NCBI GenBank assembly: GCA_904386005.1
Contig: CAJFKR010000020.1
Span: forward strand, 1 to 35,132
Length of the DNA: 35,132 nucleotides
Direction of reading: 5' to 3'
Source of the DNA: Candidatus Flemingiibacterium merdigallinarum
GTDB taxonomy: Bacteria; Bacillota; Clostridia; Oscillospirales; CAG-272
Shown: piece after piece, positions 7,652 through 15,315 of the stretch
Layout: each line of letters opens with the position of its first letter
Position numbering within the stretch: the stretch's first letter is position 1
Notes under the pieces: generated by a model
What the model was told of the DNA's origin: nothing
The model's input: only the letters and a program-made list of their open reading frames with translations
The model's database searches: none
Made by a program: the position numbers and the translations under genes

Positions 7652-8515
7652 ATGACAAAACTGATAGCTGCCTTGCTGGCGGCGATTATGCTGCTTGTGG
7701 CGGCAGCCGGATGTTCACAGCCAGCCCCCGATCAATATGAATCGACCGAGCGAAACGAAATAGTCTACAAATCGATCGACGGAACTGACCTCGGACTCGA
7801 TATATTCTACCCCACCCGACGCGTCTATTCTGACAATCCGACCGTCCTTGTGATACACGGCGGCGGTTGGATTTCGGGCACGCGCGACGAATTCTACCGC
7901 GACTTTGAGCCAATGATAACCGAGCTGCGCTCACGGGGAGTGACTGTTGTCGGCGTCTCCTACCGGCTCGCGGTTGATGGCCGTACCTGGCGCGACTGTC
8001 TCGACGACTGCGAGGACGCGCTCGAATTCCTCATCGACAACGCCGACAGCTATGACATTGATGTCGACAATATCGGCGTTATCGGCTATTCAGCCGGCGC
8101 GCAGCTCGCGCTGATGTGCGCGGTCGAGACTGACGACCAGGTCAAATACTGTGTATCCTTGTCAGCCCCGACCGTGTTTTCCGACAGTAAGGACAGCAAA
8201 TATTACTCGGAGGCATTAAGCTACTACATTTCGCGCGCATTCGACAATGAGTCGACATACGATATGTATAAAGCCAGCCCGATTATCCTGTTGAGCCGGC
8301 GCTGCAAGACCGACTTCCTGATTGTCAACGGCTCGGACGACGTGATTATCCCACCGGCGCACTCGGAGGCTTTCTACAATGAGGCGATTTCGTTTGCAAT
8401 CGACACCGAGCTGATGATTGTCGACGATCTAACGCACATCTACCCGATATATCCCGACTTTGCGAACCTCTGCTCGGACATCGCCGACCGCATAGTTGAA
8501 AATCTAACCGATTGA
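7652..8515 (+). CDS. Alpha/beta-hydrolase lipoprotein (esterase/lipase-like, BD-FAE type)
   Basis: The 287-residue protein has a signal peptide and lipobox (AAAGC, Cys21), so it should be tethered outside the membrane. The hydrolase fold is complete: an oxyanion HGGGW at about 70, the nucleophile elbow GYSAG at about 146-150, an acid in NGSDDVIIPPAHS, and His in DDLTHIYP near the C-terminus. This matches carboxylesterases of the BD-FAE/acetyl-esterase group that strip acyl groups from plant or host glycans or small esters. Its translation start sits two bases after the stop of a two-codon ORF behind a hairpin. No terminator is apparent after its end at 8515. The natural substrate cannot be read from sequence. 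Confidence 0.88.
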   Translation: MTKLIAALLAAIMLLVAAAGCSQPAPDQYESTERNEIVYKSIDGTDLGLDIFYPTRRVYSDNPTVLVIHGGGWISGTRDEFYRDFEPMITELRSRGVTVVGVSYRLAVDGRTWRDCLDDCEDALEFLIDNADSYDIDVDNIGVIGYSAGAQLALMCAVETDDQVKYCVSLSAPTVFSDSKDSKYYSEALSYYISRAFDNESTYDMYKASPIILLSRRCKTDFLIVNGSDDVIIPPAHSEAFYNEAISFAIDTELMIVDDLTHIYPIYPDFANLCSDIADRIVENLTD

Positions 8516-8670
8516 ATCAGGAACTGTTGCGTTTGAATTTCAAGCCAGAATATTGAGCGTGTGCTTTCGGTTGGCATTGAGGCTAACCGTACAGATACTG
8601 TCTTTATCACACATTATTTTTATCCAAATTCCACCAAACGAGTTTTTTCAAAAAAAAATGCGAAAACCTA

Positions 8671-8699
8671 TTGACAAACGTGTCTGTTTATGATATAAT
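8671..8699 (+). promoter_or_regulatory. Perfect consensus promoter of the tRNA operon
   Basis: TTGACA-N17-TATAAT, 21 bases before the first tRNA base. The upstream A/T-rich stretch (8640-8660) could act as an UP element. Confidence 0.93.
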
Positions 8700-8720
8700 A
8701 TTGCTTGTGATGAGGAAGTT

Positions 8721-8797
8721 GGCCGGGTAGTTCAGCTGGTTAGAACGCTAGCCTGTCACGCTAGAGGTCGTGGGTTCGAACCCCATCTCGGTCGCCA
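8721..8797 (+). tRNA. tRNA-Asp (anticodon GTC)
   Basis: Acceptor GGCCGGG pairs with CTCGGTC (two G-U pairs). The anticodon loop reads CTGTCAC with GTC, the T-arm is GTGGGTTCGAACCCCAT, the discriminator base is G, and CCA is encoded. Confidence 0.96.
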
Positions 8798-8823
8798 TTG
8801 CTTGCGCAATAGCGCAGGCATTC

Positions 8824-8899
<76 letters not shown>

Positions 8900-8900
8900 A

Positions 8901-8929
8901 AAACGCTCCGCGTATGCGGAGCGTTTTTT
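8901..8929 (+). terminator. Terminator of the tRNA operon, probably bidirectional
   Basis: CGCTCCGC-GTAT-GCGGAGCG followed by TTTTTT, with an A-run before the stem. It can also serve the minus-strand genes ending at 9033. The stretch 8930-9032 holds nothing else recognised. Confidence 0.9.
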
Positions 8930-9032
8930 GTTTTGTATTCGAGTCTTGTTTTATGTTTACCGTTTAGGAAAAACGTAACACTCATTGTATATATTCGCAG
9001 CTTGTTTCATGTTTGTCGCTCGTTAAAAAGCA

Positions 9033-9734
9033 TCACTCACCTCCCGCCTCTATCTCCGCTATCTTGCCGCGCAGGTCGGAAATCGTGTCGATTCCCTCCC
9101 ACGTCGAGTCAAACATCGACGGTATAATCTCAGCCGAGCCGCTCGATAATGTCGACCGGCTATCGCCCGACACATCCGAAACCTCTGCCATTGGGTTGCG
9201 GATCACATAATTCTGATTGTCGCCCAAGTCAACCACCGGCAGGATGTATGTTCCGCCGATCTCGAGCTCGGGAAACGACGTCTCAACAATGTATCCGGCA
9301 TATGTTCCACCCTTCGTGAATACGGTCATTGTGTCACCGGATTCAATTGTATCGCCCTTAAAGACTTCGATTATCTCCACATCATACGGCGTGCGCAGAT
9401 GGCGAAGCTGTTCTGCTATCGGCACATCGCTGCCAGGATCGAACGTCCTGTTGTAGAGATAGCTGTCGGACATCGATGTTACCTTGGCGAGCACAAGATA
9501 GTCGCAGGTCGAATAGATCTCGTCGATATCCCGATATGGGAGCACACGCGAGCTGATATTTATCTCCTCATAATGATCGACGGATGTAGTTTTTTCCTCG
9601 CCAACCGCTGTGTCTGTTGCGTCACTCGTCATGACGACAGGCAATTGCCTGACATGCGGCAGACTGACCGACAACAGTGCCGCTCCAACAAATATTACAA
9701 GGATTGACAATGTTATGAATATCGTCTTTTTCAT
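9033..9734 (-). CDS. Exported, membrane-anchored protein, paralogue of the upstream lipoprotein
   Basis: The 233-residue protein starts with an ATG about 8 bases after AGGAGG. Residues 5-27 form one hydrophobic helix with no lipobox Cys, so it is probably anchored by an uncleaved signal. The rest is extracellular and beta-rich. It shares with the gene at 9808 the blocks SYLYN, RTPYDVEIIEVFKGD and FDSTWEGIDTISDLRGKIA at the same relative places, so the two arose by tandem duplication. VEIIEVFKGD followed by GDTMTVFTKGG resembles exported beta-barrel proteins of Firmicutes with an unknown role. It is probably translated from the same transcript as the upstream paralogue (73-base gap). Function unknown. 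Confidence 0.75.
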   Translation of the reverse strand: MKKTIFITLSILVIFVGAALLSVSLPHVRQLPVVMTSDATDTAVGEEKTTSVDHYEEINISSRVLPYRDIDEIYSTCDYLVLAKVTSMSDSYLYNRTFDPGSDVPIAEQLRHLRTPYDVEIIEVFKGDTIESGDTMTVFTKGGTYAGYIVETSFPELEIGGTYILPVVDLGDNQNYVIRNPMAEVSDVSGDSRSTLSSGSAEIIPSMFDSTWEGIDTISDLRGKIAEIEAGGE

Positions 9735-9807
9735 GTCAGTAATCCTCCTTTCATATCAAACCGGAGTGTATATTGGCTTGCGCCTTTCTGCCATCTGCGA
9801 GCCGCGA

Positions 9808-10494
9808 TCAGTCATAGCCCGCCGATATATCATCCGTCGCGATATTATCTACTGCTCCCGCAAGATATTCGCGCAGGTCGGCGACCGTGTCGATACCCTC
9901 CCAGATTCCCTCGAAATAGGTCGGTGTAAGTATGTCGTCGTCTGACAGTATGCCATCGTCGCCGAGGTCGACTTCGGCGACCCCCTGTCCCATAATCGCG
10001 TATTCGTCGTTCAAATCGAGATATCCGATAGGCATTACATAGACCTTGCCCACCGTAGGCGGCGGGTAGTTCCCCTTGGCGTAATATCCGCCCATCTCAC
10101 CGCCGGAGGTGACCGCGGTCAGCTTCTCGCCGACTTCGTCGCCGCCCTTGAACACCTCGAGTATCTCCAGCTCATACGGCGTGCGCATAGACCTGAATTG
10201 ACGCTGCAATGACAGCTTGTCGTCGGTTTGAACGAATTCCTTGCCGTAAAGATAGCTCTCGCCGCGCGACTCGACTCGGCAGACAACGAAATAACTGCAC
10301 ATACCGACTTCTGAAGCGAGACTTTTAGGAGCGAATACGCACCCGCCGATATCGATGACCTTATCTTCGTCAATAGTTTCGACATCGTCGGCGCTTGTTT
10401 CGATTGCGGTCGTCGACTCGGCTTCTGCCGTCCCCGAACAGCCGACGAGACAATAAATCAGCAGCATGATTATACAAAGATTCAGCAAACGCAT
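9808..10494 (-). CDS. Exported lipoprotein, paralogue of the downstream gene
   Basis: The ORF track begins at 10530, but the ATG at 10494 is preceded by GAGGTG at a seven-base spacing and gives a clean signal peptide with lipobox LVGC (Cys19), so I use 10494 (228 residues). After an acidic Thr/Glu linker, the domain carries SYLYGKEF, RTPYELEILEVFKGG and FEGIWEGIDTVADLREYLA, matching the neighbour block for block. It is transcribed from a consensus promoter with a leader of about 20 bases. A role in surface binding or in sensing is possible, but no catalytic motif is visible. Function unknown. Confidence 0.78.
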   Translation of the reverse strand: MRLLNLCIIMLLIYCLVGCSGTAEAESTTAIETSADDVETIDEDKVIDIGGCVFAPKSLASEVGMCSYFVVCRVESRGESYLYGKEFVQTDDKLSLQRQFRSMRTPYELEILEVFKGGDEVGEKLTAVTSGGEMGGYYAKGNYPPPTVGKVYVMPIGYLDLNDEYAIMGQGVAEVDLGDDGILSDDDILTPTYFEGIWEGIDTVADLREYLAGAVDNIATDDISAGYD

Positions 10495-10520
10495 AACTCT
10501 GCACCTCGCTTTACAATTTG

Positions 10521-10549
10521 AATATACCATACATATTTACATTTGTCAA
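10521..10549 (-). promoter_or_regulatory. Promoter of the two paralogous exported proteins
   Basis: On the minus strand TTGACA-N17-TATATT, 27 bases before the ATG at 10494. Confidence 0.82.
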
Positions 10550-10606
10550 TACTATCCGTACTAAATTTTGCTTATATTAATAATTTGTTTGTCTCTTTTG
10601 ACGGCA

Positions 10607-10639
10607 AAAACCCGCCTGCCTTTCGGCAAAGCGGGTTTT
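10607..10639 (-). terminator. Terminator of the phosphoglucomutase gene
   Basis: AAAACCCGC (10607-10615) pairs with GCGGGTTTT (10631-10639); an inner GCC/GGC pair tightens the loop. T-runs on both strands; on the minus strand it follows the pgm stop at 10722. Confidence 0.85.
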
Positions 10640-10721
10640 ATATTTATAATAAGGACTTCAAATCAACGAATTAAATTCGATTGTCGACAATTTGTGTGAG
10701 TTTATATATTTATTTACAAAC

Positions 10722-12440
10722 TCATTCGGTCCAGGTCTCGGTGACCTTCGCATACGCGGCTATCTTTGCATTCGCGTCGTCAAGGTCCTTGCCGTGCGCC
10801 AGAATGTAGGTCTTGATTTTCGGCTCGGTGCCGGACGGACGGATGACAATTACATCGTCAGCCTCGGTCTTGAAGTAGAGCACGTTCGACGTCGGCAGTC
10901 CGGTCGATGTGACCTTGCCGGTGTCGATGTCAAGCACGATGTCCTTTAGATAGTCGCGGCGCTCGACGACACGGTATCCGGCAAGCTCGGACGGCGGGTT
11001 GTTTCTTAGTCTGTCCATCAGCCGCGCCATCTTCTCGAGCCCGTCCAGACCCTCCATGTAGATGTTCGACGCGCCCTCGTTGTAGTAGCCGTAGTTCTCG
11101 TAGAGCGCGGCGAGCGCGTCACAGAGCGTCATGCCCTTGGTCTTGTAGTAGGCTGCCATTTCGCAGAGCAGCATCGACGCGACGACCGAGTCCTTGTCGC
11201 GCGCGTATGTGCCCTTGAGGTAGCCGTAGCTCTCCTCGAAGCCGAAGATATATGTGTCGTGTCCGGTGACCTCGTATTTCTTGATGACCTCGCCGATGAA
11301 CTTGAAGCCGGTCAGCACGTTAAAAAGTCTGACATTGTGACGGCGGCAGATCTCGGTAATTATTTCGGTCGTGACTATCGTCTTGACCGCGTAAGGATTC
11401 TCGGGCATACCGGTCTGCTCGTACGCGGTGATGATGTAGTCGAGCTGCAGCGCGCCGACCTGATTGCCGGTAAGGCAGACGAATTTGCCGGTCTTGTCGC
11501 GCGACATTATGCCCATGCGGTCGGCGTCCGGGTCGGTCGCGACGATAAGGTCGCTGCCTACCCTTTCGGCAAGCTTGATTCCCAGCTTAAATACCTCTGG
11601 ATACTCGGGGTTCGGGAAATCGACCGTCGGGAAGTTGCCGTCGAGCACCATCTGCTCCTCAACCGGATAGATATGCTTGAGTCCGATCCGCTTCAATGCC
11701 TCGGGTACGAGCTTGTAGCCCGCGCCATGCAGCGGTGTGTAGACGATCTTGAGGTCGTCCGCGACCTCGGCGACGACCTTCGGGTTGACCGCCTCGGCAA
11801 GGACATTCTTAAGATAAATTTCGTCGAACTCGTCGGGAATATACTCGACAATGCCGGAGGTGAGCGCGTCCTCGAGCTTCATCTGCTTCACGTCGTCGAA
11901 GATATCGGCGGCGGCGATGAACTCGGACACGGTTTTCGCGTGATCGGGCGGGAGCTGCGCGCCGTCCTCCCAGTACGCCTTGTAGCCGTTGTACTGCTTC
12001 GGATTGTGCGACGCGGTGATGTTGATTCCGGCAATGCAATGAAGCTCGCGCACCGCGAACGACAGCACTGGAGTCGGACGGATTCCGCGGAACAGGTGAA
12101 CCTTGATTCCGTTCGCGGCGAGCACACAGGCGGCAGTCTCGGCGAACAGACGCGAGTTGTTGCGGCTGTCGCAGCCGACCGCGACGCCCATCGCGGCTTT
12201 GCCCTCTTTGTTGATGAGGTCTGCGAGTCCCTGCGTAGCGTGCGCTACGGTGTAGACGTTCATCGCGTTTGTACCGGCTACCATAGTGCCGCGCAGTCCG
12301 CCGGTGCCGAATTCAAGGTCCTTGATAAACCGGAATTCGATCTCCTCGTCGTTGTCGGCGATGGCGCGAAGCTCGGCTTTTGTAGCTTCGTCAACCTTGT
12401 CTGACGCAAGCCAGCGCTCGTAGTTTTCTCTGTAGGTCAT
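10722..12440 (-). CDS. pgcA: Phosphoglucomutase/phosphomannomutase (alpha-D-phosphohexomutase)
   Basis: The 572-residue cytoplasmic enzyme interconverts glucose 1- and 6-phosphate (or mannose phosphates), feeding UDP-glucose, wall-glycan and glycogen synthesis. All four functional loops are visible: the phosphoserine loop TASHNP (Ser144), the Mg-binding DPDADR, the sugar-binding EESYG, and the phosphate-binding RPSGTEPK near the C-terminus. An N-terminal FGTGGLRG also fits. Length is close to B. subtilis PgcA (about 580). The ATG lies eight bases after GGAGG. It is a single-gene unit with its own terminator, divergent from the truncated kinase. The symbol follows the B. subtilis homologue by similarity only; substrate preference is not resolved. 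Confidence 0.93.
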   Translation of the reverse strand: MTYRENYERWLASDKVDEATKAELRAIADNDEEIEFRFIKDLEFGTGGLRGTMVAGTNAMNVYTVAHATQGLADLINKEGKAAMGVAVGCDSRNNSRLFAETAACVLAANGIKVHLFRGIRPTPVLSFAVRELHCIAGINITASHNPKQYNGYKAYWEDGAQLPPDHAKTVSEFIAAADIFDDVKQMKLEDALTSGIVEYIPDEFDEIYLKNVLAEAVNPKVVAEVADDLKIVYTPLHGAGYKLVPEALKRIGLKHIYPVEEQMVLDGNFPTVDFPNPEYPEVFKLGIKLAERVGSDLIVATDPDADRMGIMSRDKTGKFVCLTGNQVGALQLDYIITAYEQTGMPENPYAVKTIVTTEIITEICRRHNVRLFNVLTGFKFIGEVIKKYEVTGHDTYIFGFEESYGYLKGTYARDKDSVVASMLLCEMAAYYKTKGMTLCDALAALYENYGYYNEGASNIYMEGLDGLEKMARLMDRLRNNPPSELAGYRVVERRDYLKDIVLDIDTGKVTSTGLPTSNVLYFKTEADDVIVIRPSGTEPKIKTYILAHGKDLDDANAKIAAYAKVTETWTE

Positions 12441-12501
12441 CTCTATTCCTCCGTAAAATTTATTATTGTATATTCTGACTTAATATTAATGCCGGCTGTG
12501 G

Positions 12502-12530
12502 TTGAAATATTCATATTATAACGATATAAT
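12502..12530 (+). promoter_or_regulatory. Promoter of the truncated kinase gene
   Basis: TTGAAA-N17-TATAAT, 28 bases before the ATG at 12559. A weaker minus-strand TTGTTA-N18-TATAAT overlaps it and may drive phosphoglucomutase. Confidence 0.65.
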
Positions 12531-12558
12531 TATTGTAATAACAATTGGGGGGATTTGT

Positions 12559-13041
12559 ATGCCGCTTGAAGCGAGCCGGCTCAGCACTGACGAGATAAAA
12601 TCGCTTATCAAGGACAACTGGGGGTACAACGTCACAGAAATAATTCATTTGCCGCTCGGCAGCGCGAACTGCTATCTGATCGACGGCGATATTCGCGGTT
12701 TTTTAAAGGAATTCCAGAGCGGCTTTGACATATCCGTTGTCAGACGCGAAGCCGAACTTGTCGACTGTATTTCGCGCCGTGGAATTCCATGCGCGCGCTT
12801 TTACCGCACACGTACCGGCGACGCGGCGTTAAATTATCGCGGGCAGGTGTTGAGTCTGTCGCGCTATATCGACGGCGAGACGGTCGACTACACAAATCCA
12901 CTCCCCGAAATATACCGGCAGCCGGAGATACAAATCGAGGCCGCGCAGATGCTCAATTTTGCATTCAGGCGCACCGAAATCTGTCGTGAGCTCGAGCGAA
13001 ATGCCGGTGAAATCTCCGAGTCGCTGCGAAAATTGGTATAG
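12559..13041 (+). pseudogene. APH-fold (aminoglycoside/choline-kinase-like) kinase, N-lobe only
   Basis: The ORF track starts at 12502, but the ATG at 12559 follows GGGGGG, so the product is 160 residues. It resembles the N-lobe of APH/CotS-type small-molecule kinases: a nucleotide-loop region (HLPLGSANCYLIDG), a candidate beta-3 Lys in FLKEFQSGF, a candidate helix-C Glu in RREAELVDCI, and the hinge-like SLSRYIDGETV. The catalytic HxDxxxxN and the metal DxD of the C-lobe are absent, and family members are usually about twice as long. The stop codon lies inside the first unit of a 19-bp tandem repeat, so the C-lobe seems to have been lost by a rearrangement. A functional stand-alone N-lobe is unlikely. 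Confidence 0.65.
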
Positions 13042-13118
13042 GGAGATCCAATTGGTATATGGAAGTCCAATTGGTATAGGTAGGTCGAATTGGTATAGGG
13101 AAGTCGATATTGATATAG
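13031..13118. repeat. 19-bp tandem repeat, four full units plus one partial
   Basis: Units begin at 13031, 13050, 13069 and 13088, each AATTGGTATAxGxxxxTCx, followed by the degenerate ATATTGATATAG at 13107. Units differ at only a few positions. The truncated kinase stops inside unit one, and the TSCPD gene ends 19 bases beyond the array. There are no unique spacers. Confidence 0.92.
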
Positions 13119-13136
13119 TACTTTCTGAATTGCCCG

Positions 13137-13427
13137 TTATTCAGCCGCTTTGCTCGTCTCGGCTTCGGCGCCTCTCTCGGCTTTGAGCCGCTCGAGCGCG
13201 CGTGCGAGCTGGTCGGGACAGGAGGTCGGCTTGAAGCCGCATTTGATTCCCTTGAGTCGGGATATCGCCTCATCGACCATCATTCCGGCGACTAACTTCG
13301 ACACACCCTGTGTATTACCCGAGCAGCCGCCCTCAAACTCTACACTTTCAATTCTATCTCCGTCGACTACCACGTCGATGCGGCGCGAGCAAGTACCGCT
13401 CGTCTTATAGCTGATTGTATTTTTCAT
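13137..13427 (-). CDS. TSCPD-domain protein
   Basis: The longer ORF to 13544 is not needed: ATG at 13427 follows AGAGGA by eight bases and gives a 96-residue protein. It contains the small TSCPD domain (about residues 3-80), with Cys in SGTCSRR, in EGGCSGNT and in IKCGFKPTSCPDQLARAL, the last being the name motif. The domain also occurs at the C-terminus of some class II ribonucleotide reductases. The stand-alone form is widespread in Clostridia and without an assigned role; the conserved Cys may bind metal or act in redox. The last about 15 residues are a charged Ala/Glu tail. It is the last gene of the htpG-aroC operon. Confidence 0.9.
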   Translation of the reverse strand: MKNTISYKTSGTCSRRIDVVVDGDRIESVEFEGGCSGNTQGVSKLVAGMMVDEAISRLKGIKCGFKPTSCPDQLARALERLKAERGAEAETSKAAE

Positions 13428-13464
13428 CTGAAAGTTCCTCTCATTTAATGTATTCATTGTTATT

Positions 13465-14187
13465 TCAAAGCAGCTTCTGATACTTACCGAGCAGCGAGAT
13501 GAAGCCGAGATATTCGACCGGCTCGCCGAACCCGCCGCTGCCAATAAGACGCAGTCGGTGCTCTGTCAGCCATTCGACCCGATTGTAAATATCGAGCGGC
13601 TGCGTGTGATTGACCGCGTCGACCCCGACTCCGCCGAGCAGCACCACCGATTTTTCGGCCGCAAACTCAAAGAGCCGCTCGTCAATCCTCGGCAGGTACA
13701 CTCCCATAAATCCGCGCTCCGACGCTGACAGTATATCGTCCTTTGCCGCGTCGCCGAGCGCACGGCTCAAATATACGCAGGGCTTGCCGAATATTAAAGA
13801 CCTACCGCGTTCGCGGCTCGTGCCAACTCTTTCGACAATGTCAAGCTCGTCGATCATGACCGCGCAGATACTGTCGTCCATGAGAGCGTCCAGCTCGGAC
13901 GTCCGGTCAATTATGACGACAAACTTCATTCCCTCTGGTAAAAGCTCGCGCCGTTCTATAAGCTCGCGAAGCTCGTATTCCCGACCGTCGATGAACACCA
14001 CGTCGGATTTGACATAAGCGTACAGCTCGCACATCGTGTCGATATAGTGCTCCGCGCTGTCCCAAAGCTGTGCGCCCCGCCGCCAAATCAGCTGCTCGGC
14101 TATAACGCGCGGAATGAACGGTTCGGCGAGCGATACCCGCCCCGACTGACTATTGAGCGCGCGCAAAAATTCGCGATAATCCCGCAT
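13465..14187 (-). CDS. Uroporphyrinogen-decarboxylase-like protein of unknown activity
   Basis: The ORF track opens with a TTG at 14208, but the ATG at 14187 has AGAGGTGAG immediately upstream, giving 240 residues. Short stretches recall the UroD/methyltransferase barrel family: an opening RDYREFLRALNSQ, LAEPFIPRVIAEQLIWRRG in place of the usual substrate-entry loop, and a C-terminal LLGGVGVDAVNHTQPLDIYNRVEWL resembling the late UroD strands with a GG.D. It is shorter than UroD (about 340), and the catalytic Arg/Asp cluster is not evident. It sits between the PDT-like and TSCPD genes in one operon. The family link is tentative; a wholly different fold is possible. Confidence 0.6.
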   Translation of the reverse strand: MRDYREFLRALNSQSGRVSLAEPFIPRVIAEQLIWRRGAQLWDSAEHYIDTMCELYAYVKSDVVFIDGREYELRELIERRELLPEGMKFVVIIDRTSELDALMDDSICAVMIDELDIVERVGTSRERGRSLIFGKPCVYLSRALGDAAKDDILSASERGFMGVYLPRIDERLFEFAAEKSVVLLGGVGVDAVNHTQPLDIYNRVEWLTEHRLRLIGSGGFGEPVEYLGFISLLGKYQKLL

Positions 14188-14216
14188 TGGCTCACCTCTT
14201 TTTAACAATTATAAAA

Positions 14217-14254
14217 TTAAGCCATGACTTCGCGTCAGCAAAATCTTCCTTTTT
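14217..14254 (-). promoter_or_regulatory. SD, hairpin and two-codon ORF element
   Basis: On the minus strand, right after the stop of the PDT-like gene: AAAAGGAAG, then GATTTTGC-TGAC-GCGAAGTC. This is an eight-bp stem kept intact by two G-U pairs. ATG-GCT-TAA (14225-14217) follows directly. The next gene starts 29 bases further on with its own ribosome site, so here the element is not needed for initiation. Confidence 0.5.
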
Positions 14255-15315
14255 TAGGCATCGGTGAGATTCAGATAGACCCCGAGCGGCTCGTACTGCG
14301 GAACCGACAGGTACATATACAGCGCGAATGTGTCCAGCTCGCCGCCATTGCAGTTGAGCACCACGTCATATGAAAACTCGTTATCACTATAGGTCAGCGG
14401 AATCGCGTCTACCTTGTATGGTCTCAGCCGGCAGAGCTCGGACGCGGCGAGCACACCGGCGAGCGTGTTTGTCTCATCCGGTACAAAGCTGAATTCGAAG
14501 AACAACGGCGAGCCGGATATCCCGCCAATCTGTGAGGGATATTCGATATTTTTAGAAAGCAGCGCGTATCTCGTCGTTACGCTCTGGTCGGGTGACGTGA
14601 TACCACAGGACAATACAATTTTTAACTCGTATTTATCTACAAGCCGGACAAATCCAATCAGCTTCGCGTCGCGAGAGCTGTCGAGCGGCAGAATGCACAT
14701 ATCGGCGCGACCGTAGTAAACCTCCTCGCATACCGACTCGAAGTCGGTGCAGTATACGACCGAAAGTTCGCCCAGCTGCTCACAGAACCTCCGGAACGCG
14801 CGGTCGGCATACGCGTTGCGCAGATATGCGACCTTCTTCGCCGAACCCAACTCAACGTCATTATCATTTGAATTTTTCAAACTATTAGACTTGACTATGG
14901 TTGAAGACTCTGTATTTCGTGACTTTTCATATCCGCTCGATTCGTCTGAATTGCCTTTAATCGCCTCATCTCCGGAGTATATGCATCGTTCAAGCCAGCC
15001 GATCGGTCTGTAATAATTAGATAAAAATCCGCATACCGCGAGCTTGTCGGCGAGCAGCTGCGCTCCCAAACAGCCGTCGATATATCCGACCGACTGTCCT
15101 GCCGTCTCCTCCGACGGCTTTTCTTTTGAAAAAATCTGACTAAACCGCTCACAGCGATCCTCACTCGTCAGAAGCTCGGGATCGCGCGCGAGCAACGCCG
15201 CGCGGTCGCAGAGATGCGCGAGCCGCCGCTCCTCGACCGATGTAAACTCCTGATTCAGCAGCGAAAGATTGTCGCTTATTATCCGATACAGCTCCGACGA
15301 TTGAAATCTCGGCAT
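14254..15315 (-). CDS. Divergent prephenate-dehydratase-like protein with an ACT-like domain
   Basis: The 353-residue protein starts with an ATG that shares one base with the aroC stop (TGATG), so the two are translationally coupled. Residues 1-118 are helical and unassigned. Residues 119-157 are an Asn/Ser/Asp-rich insert. Residues 160-260 read like a prephenate dehydratase (PDT) domain: KVAYLRNAYADRAF where PDTs have GPxGSFS, RADMCILPLDSS like the ADYGVLPIENS block, and VTTRYALLS at 245-253 aligning with the catalytic TRF segment. Residues 265-350 resemble an ACT regulatory domain. The glycine-rich first motif is lost and TRF is TRY. It may be a low-activity dehydratase or a regulator binding aromatic precursors. 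Position after chorismate synthase supports a role in aromatic amino-acid synthesis. Confidence 0.6.
   Translation of the reverse strand: MPRFQSSELYRIISDNLSLLNQEFTSVEERRLAHLCDRAALLARDPELLTSEDRCERFSQIFSKEKPSEETAGQSVGYIDGCLGAQLLADKLAVCGFLSNYYRPIGWLERCIYSGDEAIKGNSDESSGYEKSRNTESSTIVKSNSLKNSNDNDVELGSAKKVAYLRNAYADRAFRRFCEQLGELSVVYCTDFESVCEEVYYGRADMCILPLDSSRDAKLIGFVRLVDKYELKIVLSCGITSPDQSVTTRYALLSKNIEYPSQIGGISGSPLFFEFSFVPDETNTLAGVLAASELCRLRPYKVDAIPLTYSDNEFSYDVVLNCNGGELDTFALYMYLSVPQYEPLGVYLNLTDA

Noticed and set aside
11259-12404. 381-residue plus-strand ORF
   Set aside because: Antisense shadow of phosphoglucomutase; Arg/Asp/Val-rich with no motif or ribosome site.
13031-13118. CRISPR-like array
   Set aside because: The 19-bp units abut directly with no spacers and no cas genes; a plain tandem repeat.
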